A stretch of 64,000 nucleotides of DNA, taken from positions 2,976,001 to 3,040,000 of the forward strand of contig NC_014166.1 of assembly GCF_000092245.1 (NCBI RefSeq), read 5' to 3'. Below, piece by piece: positions 29,907-38,558 of the stretch. The notes under the pieces were generated by a model. That model did no database searches. It was not told the origin of the DNA and saw only the letters and a list, made by a program, of their open reading frames with translations. Position numbers and translations under genes: made by a program. This stretch comes from Arcobacter nitrofigilis DSM 7299. GTDB lineage: Bacteria > Campylobacterota > Campylobacteria > Campylobacterales > Arcobacteraceae. Numbering within the stretch: position 1 is the stretch's first letter; each line of letters starts with the position of its first letter.

Positions 29907-30263
29907 CTATTTTAATCTTTTATTTAAGCCTTCATAAAAAGTATCAGAGTCAACTTTTTCTTTAAAATATAACTTCTCATTTCCCTTAGAACTATCGATT
30001 AAAATATCTTTCTTATCTCTTTTTATTTTTTTTATATCATCATACTTAATATATACATTTTTTGTAAAATCTATATTAAACTGATTATTTATAATTGTTA
30101 TATTATCTTTACATAAGCCTTTATATCTTGATTTATATTCATAAACTGTATTACAAGAGTGGTTTTTATAAAACTCTTCTATCATATTTATATTAGATGA
30201 ATCCATATATAAAACCCAAGCAATGGCAACCAAAAATGGAGAAAACAAAAGAAGTAAAATCAT
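29907..30263 (-). CDS. Small single-pass membrane protein, unknown function
   Basis: A 118-residue protein with one N-terminal membrane helix (about 1-18; may be an uncleaved signal anchor) followed by a charged, Lys/Asp-rich domain rich in beta-like Ile/Val pattern. Two cysteines (about 37 and 51) could form a disulfide if the domain is periplasmic. I do not recognise a family. It lies 88 bp upstream of the ATPase start on the same strand, but the gap makes an operon uncertain. Confidence 0.55.
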   Translation of the reverse strand: MILLLLFSPFLVAIAWVLYMDSSNINMIEEFYKNHSCNTVYEYKSRYKGLCKDNITIINNQFNIDFTKNVYIKYDDIKKIKRDKKDILIDSSKGNEKLYFKEKVDSDTFYEGLNKRLK

Positions 30264-30395
30264 AAAATAGTTCCTAAAATTTTTTTTATTTTACATGAGT
30301 TTTTATTAAAGTAGATTATGAAAATATAATTAACTAAAGAGATAATTTTTTTCTCCTTAGTCAAAAGATGAGATTTTGTAATTGATTTTTAAATA

Positions 30396-30968
30396 CTAAA
30401 GAGAAAAAGATTTTTCTATCATATCTTTTATTTTTTCTTGCAAATCGGGATTTTTATCTAAGATTTTTAAACTATTATAAATCTCTAATAATTCTGACTC
30501 ATCAAATATCGAAATATCATCAGCTGCTGCATATACAAATTCAAGTTTTACATAATCAACATTTTCATCACTTGTAGTTTTTACAGAGATTTGACTATTT
30601 GCAAAGGCATTTTTTTCTATGTTTTTTACAATATCATCACTAAAACTCAAAGGAAGATTAGGATTGATTGCTATATGAATAAAGATTTTATTGCTTCTTA
30701 TTTTTATAGAATCAATATCTACACAATCATAATGTTCATAAATTATCTTATCACTTTTAGCAAATAAATCATACAAAGGACAAACATCAAGTACATTTTT
30801 CTTTTTGAACTGTGGTAATGCTGATATCATAAGAAAATAGTTATTAAATTGTTTTCTATCAAGTGGTCTTGCTACTATTTTTTTATGTTCAAAACTACTA
30901 TTAAAAAGTGTCGCTGTTCTATTTAAATCAAGAGTGTTGTTATTTTTTTGCTCATTGTTGTTTATCAT
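30396..30968 (-). CDS. Hypothetical protein, 190 residues
   Basis: Not recognised. A soluble, acidic protein with no signal peptide or membrane segment. The first 20 residues are Asn-rich and probably disordered; the remainder alternates beta-like (KIFIHIAINPNLP, VKLEFVYAA) and helical segments, the last 40 residues being helical and charged. It stands alone between the small membrane protein and the 590-bp non-coding stretch at the edge of the defence island. A ribosome site is not obvious, but the frame is long and its codon use fits. Confidence 0.55.
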   Translation of the reverse strand: MINNNEQKNNNTLDLNRTATLFNSSFEHKKIVARPLDRKQFNNYFLMISALPQFKKKNVLDVCPLYDLFAKSDKIIYEHYDCVDIDSIKIRSNKIFIHIAINPNLPLSFSDDIVKNIEKNAFANSQISVKTTSDENVDYVKLEFVYAAADDISIFDESELLEIYNSLKILDKNPDLQEKIKDMIEKSFSL

Positions 30969-31555
30969 AAACCATACCTTTATTGTCTTAGGTTTATTAT
31001 ATATTTTTGAAGATTTTTTTAAAATGATTTTTTGTGTGAAAAGAGAAGAATTAGAGATTAAAAAGAGTTTCTTAAACTATTTTTAAGCAAAGTAATTCGT
31101 TTTAGACTGATTTTTATTTTATTCACAATTTTCTATAAAACCATATTTTCAGCTTTAACTTAAGGTTTTTTTGTAATTTTTCATAAAGAAAACCCTTTCT
31201 TTGGGACATGGTAAAGAGGTGGGAAAGGTGTGTTATTAGTATTATAATTTAAATTTTCTTTGTGCTATATTTATGAATCTTTCTTGATCATCCTTCAGAT
31301 ATCTCCCCTTTACTTTTTTTATTCGCAAAAAAAGTAACAAAAAAAGCTCTCAACAGCTTCATCGGTCTTCGACTTCCCAAATCTTATGACTATGATTTGC
31401 TTTCAAATAAAACTCATTCTTGTGCTTGCACTCTCTTTGAGAAAATGACCGTTTAGGTCATTTCTTAACATTCAAACAGTTATTTGAGGGTTACGCAAAT
31501 CAAAGTCAACAATTTGGCGATTGCAGATGTTGAATTTTTGGTATAAGGACATGGA
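30969..31555. other. 587-bp gap with a hairpin and frame-broken sequence, island edge
   Basis: No gene fits here. The right half (about 31260-31555) is less AT-rich than its surroundings. On the minus strand it can be read only as a series of short frames broken by stops (for example a start at 31551 ending after 26 codons). That suggests either a decayed gene or a dispersed intergenic element. An 8-bp stem (31443-31450 / 31456-31463) lies inside. The gap separates host-like genes from the restriction island, so it may mark an insertion boundary. Confidence 0.5.
31443..31463. repeat. Perfect 8-bp inverted repeat in the island-edge gap
   Basis: AAATGACC and GGTCATTT flank a 5-base loop GTTTA. 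There is no T-run after it on the plus strand beyond TTT, and nothing similar on the minus strand, so it is not a convincing terminator. Confidence 0.6.
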
Positions 31556-32245
31556 TTAATAGATTTGTTTTAATCTATTTAACAATGAATTTAAAATATT
31601 TTCATCAACTGATAATTCCATTCTATCTGCTATTAAATTTTGTAATTCAACACACTTTTTAATATAACTTATCTGTTCATCAATAGAGAATCTTTCCCAA
31701 TTATTATTTGATTTTTTTACATTGTGATATTTTAAAATAAATTGAAAATTATCAGGATGATGTTCTCCTGCATCTTGCTTATTTAAAAGTGCCTTCGCAT
31801 GGTCAAGTTCAAAATCAAGATTAAAAAATGTTTTAAAAGCCTTTTGAATATTTCTAAATTCATCAAGACGATATAACTCTTTTAAAGCCATTTTATCCTC
31901 AGAATGTTTTTCAATATCTCTTCTATTTAAAGGCTCTAAATCTTCTTCTAAATCTTCTTTAGTATTTTCTTCGAACTCTTCTTTTGTAATATATTTAACT
32001 TTTTTAGGTCGTTCTGTTTTATCTACTTCAATGACTCCATCAAGTTCATATTTTGGAACTTGAGAAGAAATACGAGCAGCTATTTCTCTTACGCCTGTCG
32101 TGTCATTCTTCTGTTTTTGTGCCTCTATATTTGCTTTTTCTAAAAGATCTGGATAAATTTCACCTACTTTTATTGCCCATTCTGAAACGCTCACAAAATT
32201 ATCAATAGTTTTAAGTGCTTCAATATATTTTTCATGGATTTTCAT
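31556..32245 (-). CDS. HNH-like protein at the end of the DpnII operon
   Basis: A 229-residue protein. The C-terminal half has an HNH-like pattern: DH at 148-149, HH at 162-163, N166 in HPDNFQF, and HN at 174-175. The middle (about 70-115) is a very acidic linker, and the N-terminal 60 residues are helical with a SEWAIKVGEIYPDLLEKA segment. No zinc-knuckle cysteines are present. It overlaps the DpnB-like gene by 4 bases, so it is part of the restriction operon. I infer a second nuclease or an accessory DNA-binding factor; cutting activity is not certain. Confidence 0.6.
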   Translation of the reverse strand: MKIHEKYIEALKTIDNFVSVSEWAIKVGEIYPDLLEKANIEAQKQKNDTTGVREIAARISSQVPKYELDGVIEVDKTERPKKVKYITKEEFEENTKEDLEEDLEPLNRRDIEKHSEDKMALKELYRLDEFRNIQKAFKTFFNLDFELDHAKALLNKQDAGEHHPDNFQFILKYHNVKKSNNNWERFSIDEQISYIKKCVELQNLIADRMELSVDENILNSLLNRLKQIY

Positions 32246-33120
32246 TTAATAATCTCATCTAATATACCATTTTTTAGCATCTCTAAATTAACAACGTAGT
32301 CATTATGATTAAAAGTTTCTTCTAAGGGATTAAGTGCAGTTAGCCAACCTTTACCATCCGTTATCCAAATAAAATCTAAATTTTGCATTTTCAAAAAATT
32401 ATGTAAATACTGATATTCTCCAGCCGTTGCTTTAAGTTTTGAACCACCACCACTATAATAATTTACTTCTATTAAATACAACTTCTTTTTTTTTCGATTA
32501 AAAAGTGCAAAATCAAATCTTCTGCTATTTTTATCAATATCGATATTATAATTAAATGTATTTAATATACGTTTTTGAGTCGCTTGCTCTATATAAGTGA
32601 ACTCAGGGTTTTCTTCACAAAATTCATCTAAAAATTTTGCTACTATATTTTCCATGAGTGTACCTGTACGATTTTTTCTTGCATTAGTATCAAAGCCTAC
32701 CTCAACACCAAAAGAATAATCTACTAAATTTTTTATACACTTATTTTCAAAAACTTCTTTAAGCCCTGTTTGATTAAAAAAGATTATAAGTTCTCTTTTA
32801 ATCTCATCATTAAGTTCATCATAAAAAATATAATGTTTATTCTCAGGAATTAATGTCTCAATATTCGTAAGAACAGGAGTAACTATTAGCTTATTCGTTC
32901 TCACAGCAATTAAAAGAGGTAATGCCTTTCTAACATTTGGATATTCTTCGATTAGAGATATAAACTCTCTCTCAAGATTTTCTTTACCAATTAAATAATT
33001 TAATATATTTAATTCTTTTTCTACTTTTTTTACATTTAATCTTACTTTATTAAAATTAGTAAAATAATCCCAAGTAAAAATGGAGTCTTTCAATGTATTT
33101 TTAAAATTTCTAAAATCCAT
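32242..33120 (-). CDS. dpnB: DpnII-type restriction endonuclease (GATC)
   Basis: Type II endonuclease of the DpnII/MboI family, expected to cut unmethylated GATC. The family block VEVGFDTNARKNRTG is nearly identical in pattern to DpnII, which reads VEVGMDTNGRKNRTG. The nuclease core is seen in RRFDFALF followed by YLIEVNYYSGGGSKL, and FIWITDGKGWLTALNPLEETF matches the DpnII C-terminal part. I start it at the ATG at 33118-33120 (292 residues), preceded by GGAAA. An ATG pair at 33136-33141 would add 7 residues and overlap the upstream gene. Methylation partners are the DpnM- and DpnA-like enzymes nearby. Confidence 0.9.
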   Translation of the reverse strand: MDFRNFKNTLKDSIFTWDYFTNFNKVRLNVKKVEKELNILNYLIGKENLEREFISLIEEYPNVRKALPLLIAVRTNKLIVTPVLTNIETLIPENKHYIFYDELNDEIKRELIIFFNQTGLKEVFENKCIKNLVDYSFGVEVGFDTNARKNRTGTLMENIVAKFLDEFCEENPEFTYIEQATQKRILNTFNYNIDIDKNSRRFDFALFNRKKKKLYLIEVNYYSGGGSKLKATAGEYQYLHNFLKMQNLDFIWITDGKGWLTALNPLEETFNHNDYVVNLEMLKNGILDEIIK

Positions 33121-33121
33121 G

Positions 33122-34792
33122 TTATTTCCATATCTCATCATAAATTAAATTTAATATAGTTTCTTTTCTTCTATTAATTTCTTCTGTCGTCCAATCATAA
33201 TGACTCTTAAATAAAGCTCTAGTTGACAATAAATTTGTTTTTTCTAGAATAATAGCTTTTTTATTGGAATAGCTTTTATTACCTACTTCACTATTTAAAT
33301 TACGGTCTAAAAGTGTCAAATTTGCAATATTCATTATAAGTTTTTTATCTATCAACTCTTCCCATTCTGACTTTTTTGCTTTTTCTGGATAAATATGTTC
33401 TATACTCGTATCTAAGTAGTCAACACTACTTGAATGCATTTGATATTCAAGTTTATCTAAAACATATTTGACTAATTTCTTTTGTTTTTCACCTGCTTTA
33501 GTTTCTTTTGAATAGTAAAGTTTTTCATCTATATTTGCTTTTACTTTTTCTATATCAGGTTTCTTTTCTTCAAGATTTTTTACCATTGTATCGATACATT
33601 TATGTTTCAAGTGTTTATCTTCTGCATCATATAAATCTCTTGATATTCTAGAATACATTGTATCTAATCCTGAAGATCTAAATGAACAAATCGCATTATT
33701 TAAAAAATGAAACTTTTCTATTGATAACAAAGCTTTTTCACAATATTTCAAAGAAATGCTTTTATTCTTATATTCTCTCAAAACTGAAAGGATCATCGCA
33801 TTAGAAACCTTTACATTAAATATAGATATTGCGTTTAATGAAATAAAAATATTATATTCATCTTTTTTCCAATCACTTTTTTTAGGTAAGACAACACTAT
33901 TATATAATTTTGAATCACTTAATAAATCCTCTACAAATTTGTTATGATCAAATGTACCTTTTTTAGCTTCTTTCATGAACTCTTTATATATATTTTTATC
34001 TGATACTTTCTTATATCTTGATGCCCAAAAATTATTTAAAAACTTAACATTATTATTTTCAATATTATTAATTATTAATTTCCAACTATCATTTGGTTCA
34101 TTTTTATGAGTTTGTTTTTTATAATTCTTAAATACTTGATTTTTTATCATATCCATTGGCGTTAAATCTTTACCTTTAGCATTTAACGTTTCAAAAATAG
34201 TAAAAGCATCTACTTCATCATCTACTGCAACAAAAATTACCTCTAAATTAAGTATTTTATCTCTAAAAACTTTTAGTTCTTCTTCATCAAATTTGGAAAA
34301 TTCAGATATAAATTTATTATATGCTAGGACAATTTTCTTTTCACCTGATTTTTTTGGTTTATATATTTGGCTTTTATTTTCTGGTAGACTTTGAACATAA
34401 TCTTGTAATATTGGATATGGCATTTGATTATCAAGTACAACATATTCATTTTCTTCCACATCTGTTGAAAATATATATTTATTATGTATCCCATTTGCAA
34501 ATTTATCTAACTTTTTTTCAAAGAAAACATCTCTAATTGCAGATAACATAATAGTTATTGTTGTAATTCTTTGTTGTCCATCAATAACCTTGAATTCTGA
34601 ACCATTATAGTCACCTTCACAAACCATATGTCCTATAAAATAATTTTCATCTTTCTCAGTATCAATAATATCTTCTAAAAATAGATTTAGATTATCCTCT
34701 GTCCAATCATATTCTCTTTGGTACTCAGGGATTATAAATTTTCCCTTATTCAGAATTTGTTTAATTAATTGACTTCTAGCTTCAACATTCAT
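33122..34792 (-). CDS. DUF262/DUF1524 protein, GmrSD-type restriction nuclease
   Basis: A single-chain protein of 556 residues. The N-terminal DUF262 domain has the DGQQR motif (71-75), preceded by IPEYQREYDW, and the later FETLNAKGKDLTPMDMIKN. The C-terminal DUF1524 domain has an HNH core, IEHIYPEKA and IANLTLLDRNLNSEVGNKSY. Characterised members (GmrSD, SspE, BrxU) use DUF262 to bind and hydrolyse nucleotides and DUF1524 to cut DNA bearing unusual or modified bases. It lies between the GATC methylase gene and the GATC endonuclease gene on one strand, 1 bp before the chosen dpnB start, so it is co-expressed with the DpnII system. Confidence 0.88.
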   Translation of the reverse strand: MNVEARSQLIKQILNKGKFIIPEYQREYDWTEDNLNLFLEDIIDTEKDENYFIGHMVCEGDYNGSEFKVIDGQQRITTITIMLSAIRDVFFEKKLDKFANGIHNKYIFSTDVEENEYVVLDNQMPYPILQDYVQSLPENKSQIYKPKKSGEKKIVLAYNKFISEFSKFDEEELKVFRDKILNLEVIFVAVDDEVDAFTIFETLNAKGKDLTPMDMIKNQVFKNYKKQTHKNEPNDSWKLIINNIENNNVKFLNNFWASRYKKVSDKNIYKEFMKEAKKGTFDHNKFVEDLLSDSKLYNSVVLPKKSDWKKDEYNIFISLNAISIFNVKVSNAMILSVLREYKNKSISLKYCEKALLSIEKFHFLNNAICSFRSSGLDTMYSRISRDLYDAEDKHLKHKCIDTMVKNLEEKKPDIEKVKANIDEKLYYSKETKAGEKQKKLVKYVLDKLEYQMHSSSVDYLDTSIEHIYPEKAKKSEWEELIDKKLIMNIANLTLLDRNLNSEVGNKSYSNKKAIILEKTNLLSTRALFKSHYDWTTEEINRRKETILNLIYDEIWK

Positions 34793-34878
34793 ATTATATT
34801 ATCCTTTTAATACAGAATTAAGTATTATTATAAAAACCTGCTTTATTTTGATTGAAATGGTTTTTATTATGGATAAAA

Positions 34879-35739
34879 TTAATTTTTTATCAAAACTTCA
34901 CTAATTTTTCCACGTCCATTACTTTTACTATTAATAAATCTGTTTGCCAGTATCTCATTAATTTGATATTCTTTATATAAATTTTTTATATACTCAGTAT
35001 CAGAATTACTATGTAATACTTGACAATTCATGTGAACTAACTTATCATAAACTTCTTTTAGCTCTTCTTGCTCTTTTTTTAAAAATTCAAATTCACTATA
35101 TGAAGTAAAACTAGAAGTATCATTAAGAGGATAGTATGGAGGGTCAAAATACACTAAATCATCTTTTTTTGCATATTCTAAAACATTTTTATATGAAACA
35201 TTTAAGATATGTGCATTTTGTAAGGCTTTTGAAGAATTAAGAATCACTTTTTCATCACATATATTTGGATTTTTATAATTACCAATAGGTACATTATGTT
35301 GATTTTTTCTATTTACTCTATAAAGTCCATTAAAGCACGTTTTATTTAAATAAATAAAACGCGCCGCTCTTTCTATATTTGTTCTTTCAAAAAAACTTTC
35401 TTCTCTATCCCAAGCTCTAATTTCATAATAAAATTCTTTTGAATGTTTATCTTTAAATTCTTTTAATTGTTCTATTAATTCGTAAGGATTATTTTTTACA
35501 ATATTGTAAGTATTAATAAGTTCTGCATTAATATCAAATAAATAGATTTCTTTATCATATAAAAGCCCTCTATTATATAATTCAAAGAACAATGCTCCAC
35601 CACCAACAAATGGTTCAAAATAGTTATTAAATTTAGTATCTATATGTTCAAAAATCTGAGATAAAAGACCTCTTTTGCCACCTACCCATTTAACAAAAGG
35701 TTGTGTCTCAATAAAATTTATTTTTTTATTTACAGTCAT
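34879..35739 (-). CDS. dpnM: Dam/DpnM-type adenine-N6 methyltransferase (GATC)
   Basis: Alpha-class (D12) DNA adenine methylase of 286 residues. AdoMet motif I is FEPFVGGGAL (41-50) and catalytic motif IV is DPPY (199-202), with PFVKWVGGKRGLLSQI at the N-terminus and the DTSSFTSY loop after motif IV as in Dam proteins. It should methylate double-stranded GATC and protect the host from the DpnB-like enzyme. It is first in the minus-strand operon and diverges from the DpnA-like gene across an 81-bp promoter region. Confidence 0.92.
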   Translation of the reverse strand: MTVNKKINFIETQPFVKWVGGKRGLLSQIFEHIDTKFNNYFEPFVGGGALFFELYNRGLLYDKEIYLFDINAELINTYNIVKNNPYELIEQLKEFKDKHSKEFYYEIRAWDREESFFERTNIERAARFIYLNKTCFNGLYRVNRKNQHNVPIGNYKNPNICDEKVILNSSKALQNAHILNVSYKNVLEYAKKDDLVYFDPPYYPLNDTSSFTSYSEFEFLKKEQEELKEVYDKLVHMNCQVLHSNSDTEYIKNLYKEYQINEILANRFINSKSNGRGKISEVLIKN

Positions 35740-35820
35740 TTTATTCCCATCATTTATTCTAAAGACTATATAATAACCAAAAAAAGATCAATGTTTTATA
35801 AATGTTGTTTTAGGATATAA
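35740..35820. promoter_or_regulatory. Divergent promoter region between dpnM and dpnA, with a GATC site
   Basis: This 81-bp AT-rich spacer must drive both methylase genes. It contains one GATC (35787-35790), the target of the enzymes themselves, placed 31-34 bp before the dpnA start. Methylation of the site could feed back on expression; that is inference. Confidence 0.45.
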
Positions 35821-36612
35821 ATGAGACTAAAAGATTATGCGTATTATGAAAATAATAATGTTAATTTATATTATGGGAACTGTATAGAAATATTAAAAAA
35901 AATAAAAAAAGACTCTATTGATATGATATTTGCTGATCCCCCTTATGGCTTATCAAATAATGGGATTACTTGTAAAAATGGCAAGATGGTTTCAGTAAAT
36001 AAAGGAGAATGGGATAAATCAAAAGGTATTGAAGAAGATTTTAAATTTCATAACCAATGGATAAAAGCTTGTCAAAGAGTCCTAAAACCAAATGGTACAA
36101 TTTGGATATCGGGAACATATCATTCAATCTATGCATGTGGTTATGCACTTCAAAAAAATAAATTTAAAGTTCTCAACGAGATATCTTGGTTTAAACCAAA
36201 TGCAGCTCCAAATTTAAGTTGTAAATACTTTACAGCTAGCCATGAAACAATTATTTGGGCAATTAAAGAATCTACTCAAAAACACACATACAATTATAAA
36301 ACTATGAAGCATGGAGATTGGCATAAAAAAGACATCATAAAAAATGAAGATAAACAAATGCGTTCTGTATGGTCTATCGCAACACCTAGTAAAAAAGAAA
36401 AACTCTTTGGTAAACACCCAACACAAAAACCCATTAAGCTTTTAGAAAGAATTATATTATCTTCTACTAATGAAAATGATATTATCCTTGACCCTTTCAC
36501 AGGAAGTTCTACTACGGGAGTAGTAGCTCTTCAAAACAATAGACAATTTATTGGAATTGATATGGAGAAAGAATATTTAAATTTATCAATAAAAAGAATA
36601 CACAATATTTAA
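35821..36612 (+). CDS. dpnA: DpnA-type adenine methyltransferase
   Basis: Beta-class adenine methylase of 263 residues. Catalytic motif IV comes first (FADPPYGLSNNG, DPPY at 39-42) and AdoMet motif I last (DPFTGSSTTG). The blocks WISGTYHSIY, NAAPNLSCKYFT and GKHPTQKP follow the same order and nearly the same wording as pneumococcal DpnA, which methylates single-stranded DNA so that incoming transforming plasmids survive DpnII. The close match supports the same role. It is transcribed away from dpnM and converges on the next unknown gene, 5 bp apart. Confidence 0.9.
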   Translation: MRLKDYAYYENNNVNLYYGNCIEILKKIKKDSIDMIFADPPYGLSNNGITCKNGKMVSVNKGEWDKSKGIEEDFKFHNQWIKACQRVLKPNGTIWISGTYHSIYACGYALQKNKFKVLNEISWFKPNAAPNLSCKYFTASHETIIWAIKESTQKHTYNYKTMKHGDWHKKDIIKNEDKQMRSVWSIATPSKKEKLFGKHPTQKPIKLLERIILSSTNENDIILDPFTGSSTTGVVALQNNRQFIGIDMEKEYLNLSIKRIHNI

Positions 36613-36617
36613 GATAT

Positions 36618-37331
36618 TTATAAAATTTCATTCAAAAAACTATAATCATATCCATTAAAAGGTTTTGGTCTTACATTTTTATTCATTGCTCGCGCAATAA
36701 TTTGTGTTAATAATCCTTTTTTTTCTGTACTCCAAATTGTCTCAACATATCTCGCGAGAGGCATTTTACGACCTTCAAAACCTTTTGATATAGGATAGTT
36801 TATATCTTCTTGTAAAGCAATCCACTTAATGCTAGTAAAAATTTCCTCAAGTGTTAATTCAAGTTGATTACCTCTATCATCAAATTCTTTCCCACTATTT
36901 TTTAGCATTTCTTCATTTACATAAAGTAATAATTCTTTATTTTCTCTAGTAGGAAAAGTCTTTTTATAATTTAAATTATAATTCGATAAATCAAATACCC
37001 CTTCTTTAAAAACTTCTATTAGAATCTTATATACTTCTTCTTTATCTAAATTACAAAAAGCAATTTTATGATAAATCTCAACAATTATATTTACATGCGA
37101 TAAAGGAATCTCTTCTTGTTTTTTAATAATATTGACTCTATAATCATATTTATAACCATATTGATTTTTATATGATTTATACCCAGGATAGTTTATAGAA
37201 ATTTGTGTACCATTACTTAATGTATCAATTACACTATTAGTGCCGTTAAATTCTTTATTATTAATATTTTTATGATTATCTTCTGTACAAAGAAGACTCA
37301 ATAAATATTCTTTTGCTTTTATATAATTCAT
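36618..37331 (-). CDS. Unknown protein in the restriction island
   Basis: A 237-residue soluble protein I do not recognise. The N-terminal half is lysine- and asparagine-rich; the C-terminal half has a compact, probably helical block (LTLEEIFTSIKWIALQEDIN, about 165-184), then GFEGRKMPLARYVETIW and a basic ARAMNKNVRPKPFNGYDYSF end. There is no clear nuclease or methylase motif. It sits 5 bp from the end of dpnA on the opposite strand, inside the island. A second restriction enzyme is one possibility, but nothing in the sequence proves it. Confidence 0.6.
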   Translation of the reverse strand: MNYIKAKEYLLSLLCTEDNHKNINNKEFNGTNSVIDTLSNGTQISINYPGYKSYKNQYGYKYDYRVNIIKKQEEIPLSHVNIIVEIYHKIAFCNLDKEEVYKILIEVFKEGVFDLSNYNLNYKKTFPTRENKELLLYVNEEMLKNSGKEFDDRGNQLELTLEEIFTSIKWIALQEDINYPISKGFEGRKMPLARYVETIWSTEKKGLLTQIIARAMNKNVRPKPFNGYDYSFLNEIL

Positions 37332-37399
37332 ATGTCTCCAAAAAATAAAACTTCGGAGATCATAATATAATAATAGTTAAACCTTTTAATTCTATTCAA

Positions 37400-37541
37400 A
37401 GACTTAAAAGAATATGCAGATTTTTAAATAGGTCAAGGCGAAAAGAAAATTATACGAAGGATTTTACTTGTAGTAAATGAGTTTGTATGATTTTCTTTCC
37501 AACGCAGAGATATGACGAAAGATGTATGTTATTTTAAGTCT
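37400..37541. repeat. Imperfect 142-bp inverted repeat (long hairpin) at the island's right edge
   Basis: The two halves are near reverse complements around position 37470. The ends match perfectly over 10 bp (AGACTTAAAA / TTTTAAGTCT). An inner 12-bp pair (37444-37455 / 37485-37496) has one mismatch, and the core TTTACT-TGT-AGTAAA is perfect; pairing between these blocks is partial. The right end touches the nfo stop codon. It is far longer than a terminator and looks like a dispersed palindromic element or a small non-autonomous mobile element, possibly also acting as a terminator. Confidence 0.75.
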
Positions 37542-38387
37542 TTATTTTTCTACAAGATTATACAAATCTTGTATTTCTTGTTCCCAGATTTCTTCATTGA
37601 TCGTTTCTAGGACAAGAGGAATATCATCCATTCTCTCATCATTCATAATAAACTTAAAAGCATCCCAACCAATCTTTCCTACACCTAAAGAATCGTGTCT
37701 ATCAACTCTACTTCCTAAGTCTGGTTTTGAGTCATTTATGTGCATGCCCATTAGGTATTGTCTTCCTACTATCTCATCGAACTCTTTCCAAGTTTTATCA
37801 TAGGCTTCTCTTGTTCTTATATCATATCCAGCTGTAAACATGTGACAAGTATCTATACATACTCCTACTCTACTTTTATCTTCTATCTTATCTATGATGT
37901 AAGCTAAGTGTTCAAACTTGTATCCTAGGTTACTTCCTTGTCCTGCTGTATTTTCTATTACTAGTTTTACGTCATTTGTTGAATCAATTGCTTTATTCAT
38001 AGAAAGGGCTATATTATCTAAACACTCTTCTTCACTTATCTTTCGCAAATGACTTCCTGGGTGGAAGTTTAGTCTGTCTAGTTTTAGTATTTCACATCTC
38101 TCAATCTCATGGATAAATCCATCAAGTGATTTTTGACGACTCTCTTCAACGGGATGTCCTAAATTTATCAAATAACTATCATGTGGTAAAATATGCTTTG
38201 GCAATATTCCACATTTGTCCATCTCTTCGAACCATTTATCAAGAACATCATTTTCTAAAGGTTTTGCTGCCCATTGTCTTTGATTTTTTGTAAAAAGAGC
38301 AAAGGCTTTTGCTCCTATTGCTGTTGCATTTATGGGTGCATTGTACACTCCGCCACTTGCGCTTACATGTGCTCCAACGTATTTCAT
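37542..38387 (-). CDS. nfo: Deoxyribonuclease IV (AP endonuclease)
   Basis: Zinc-dependent endonuclease IV cutting abasic sites in base-excision repair; 281 residues, the usual length. The TIM-barrel metal ligands are visible: GAHVSASGG at the start, [62 protein letters not shown] and LVLETINE. It is transcribed towards the long inverted repeat and diverges from lctP. Confidence 0.96.
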   Translation of the reverse strand: MKYVGAHVSASGGVYNAPINATAIGAKAFALFTKNQRQWAAKPLENDVLDKWFEEMDKCGILPKHILPHDSYLINLGHPVEESRQKSLDGFIHEIERCEILKLDRLNFHPGSHLRKISEEECLDNIALSMNKAIDSTNDVKLVIENTAGQGSNLGYKFEHLAYIIDKIEDKSRVGVCIDTCHMFTAGYDIRTREAYDKTWKEFDEIVGRQYLMGMHINDSKPDLGSRVDRHDSLGVGKIGWDAFKFIMNDERMDDIPLVLETINEEIWEQEIQDLYNLVEK

Positions 38388-38558
38388 TTATCATCCTAGT
38401 GTCTTTTTTTATGGCTGATTTTACTTAATCTTGGATTTTATGTTCCTTATTGTTTCATTTTAGTTCATATATTAATAAATGCTACACAAATGCTATTTTT
38501 ATCATGTGAATATCATTTCCTTTAATTATTATTTAGCCTGAAAAAATAAGGAGATTTT

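Noticed and set aside
31471-31551. 26-codon minus-strand frame starting near 31551 in the island-edge gap
   Set aside because: Followed at once by stops in the same frame and without a ribosome site; treated as a remnant or chance frame.
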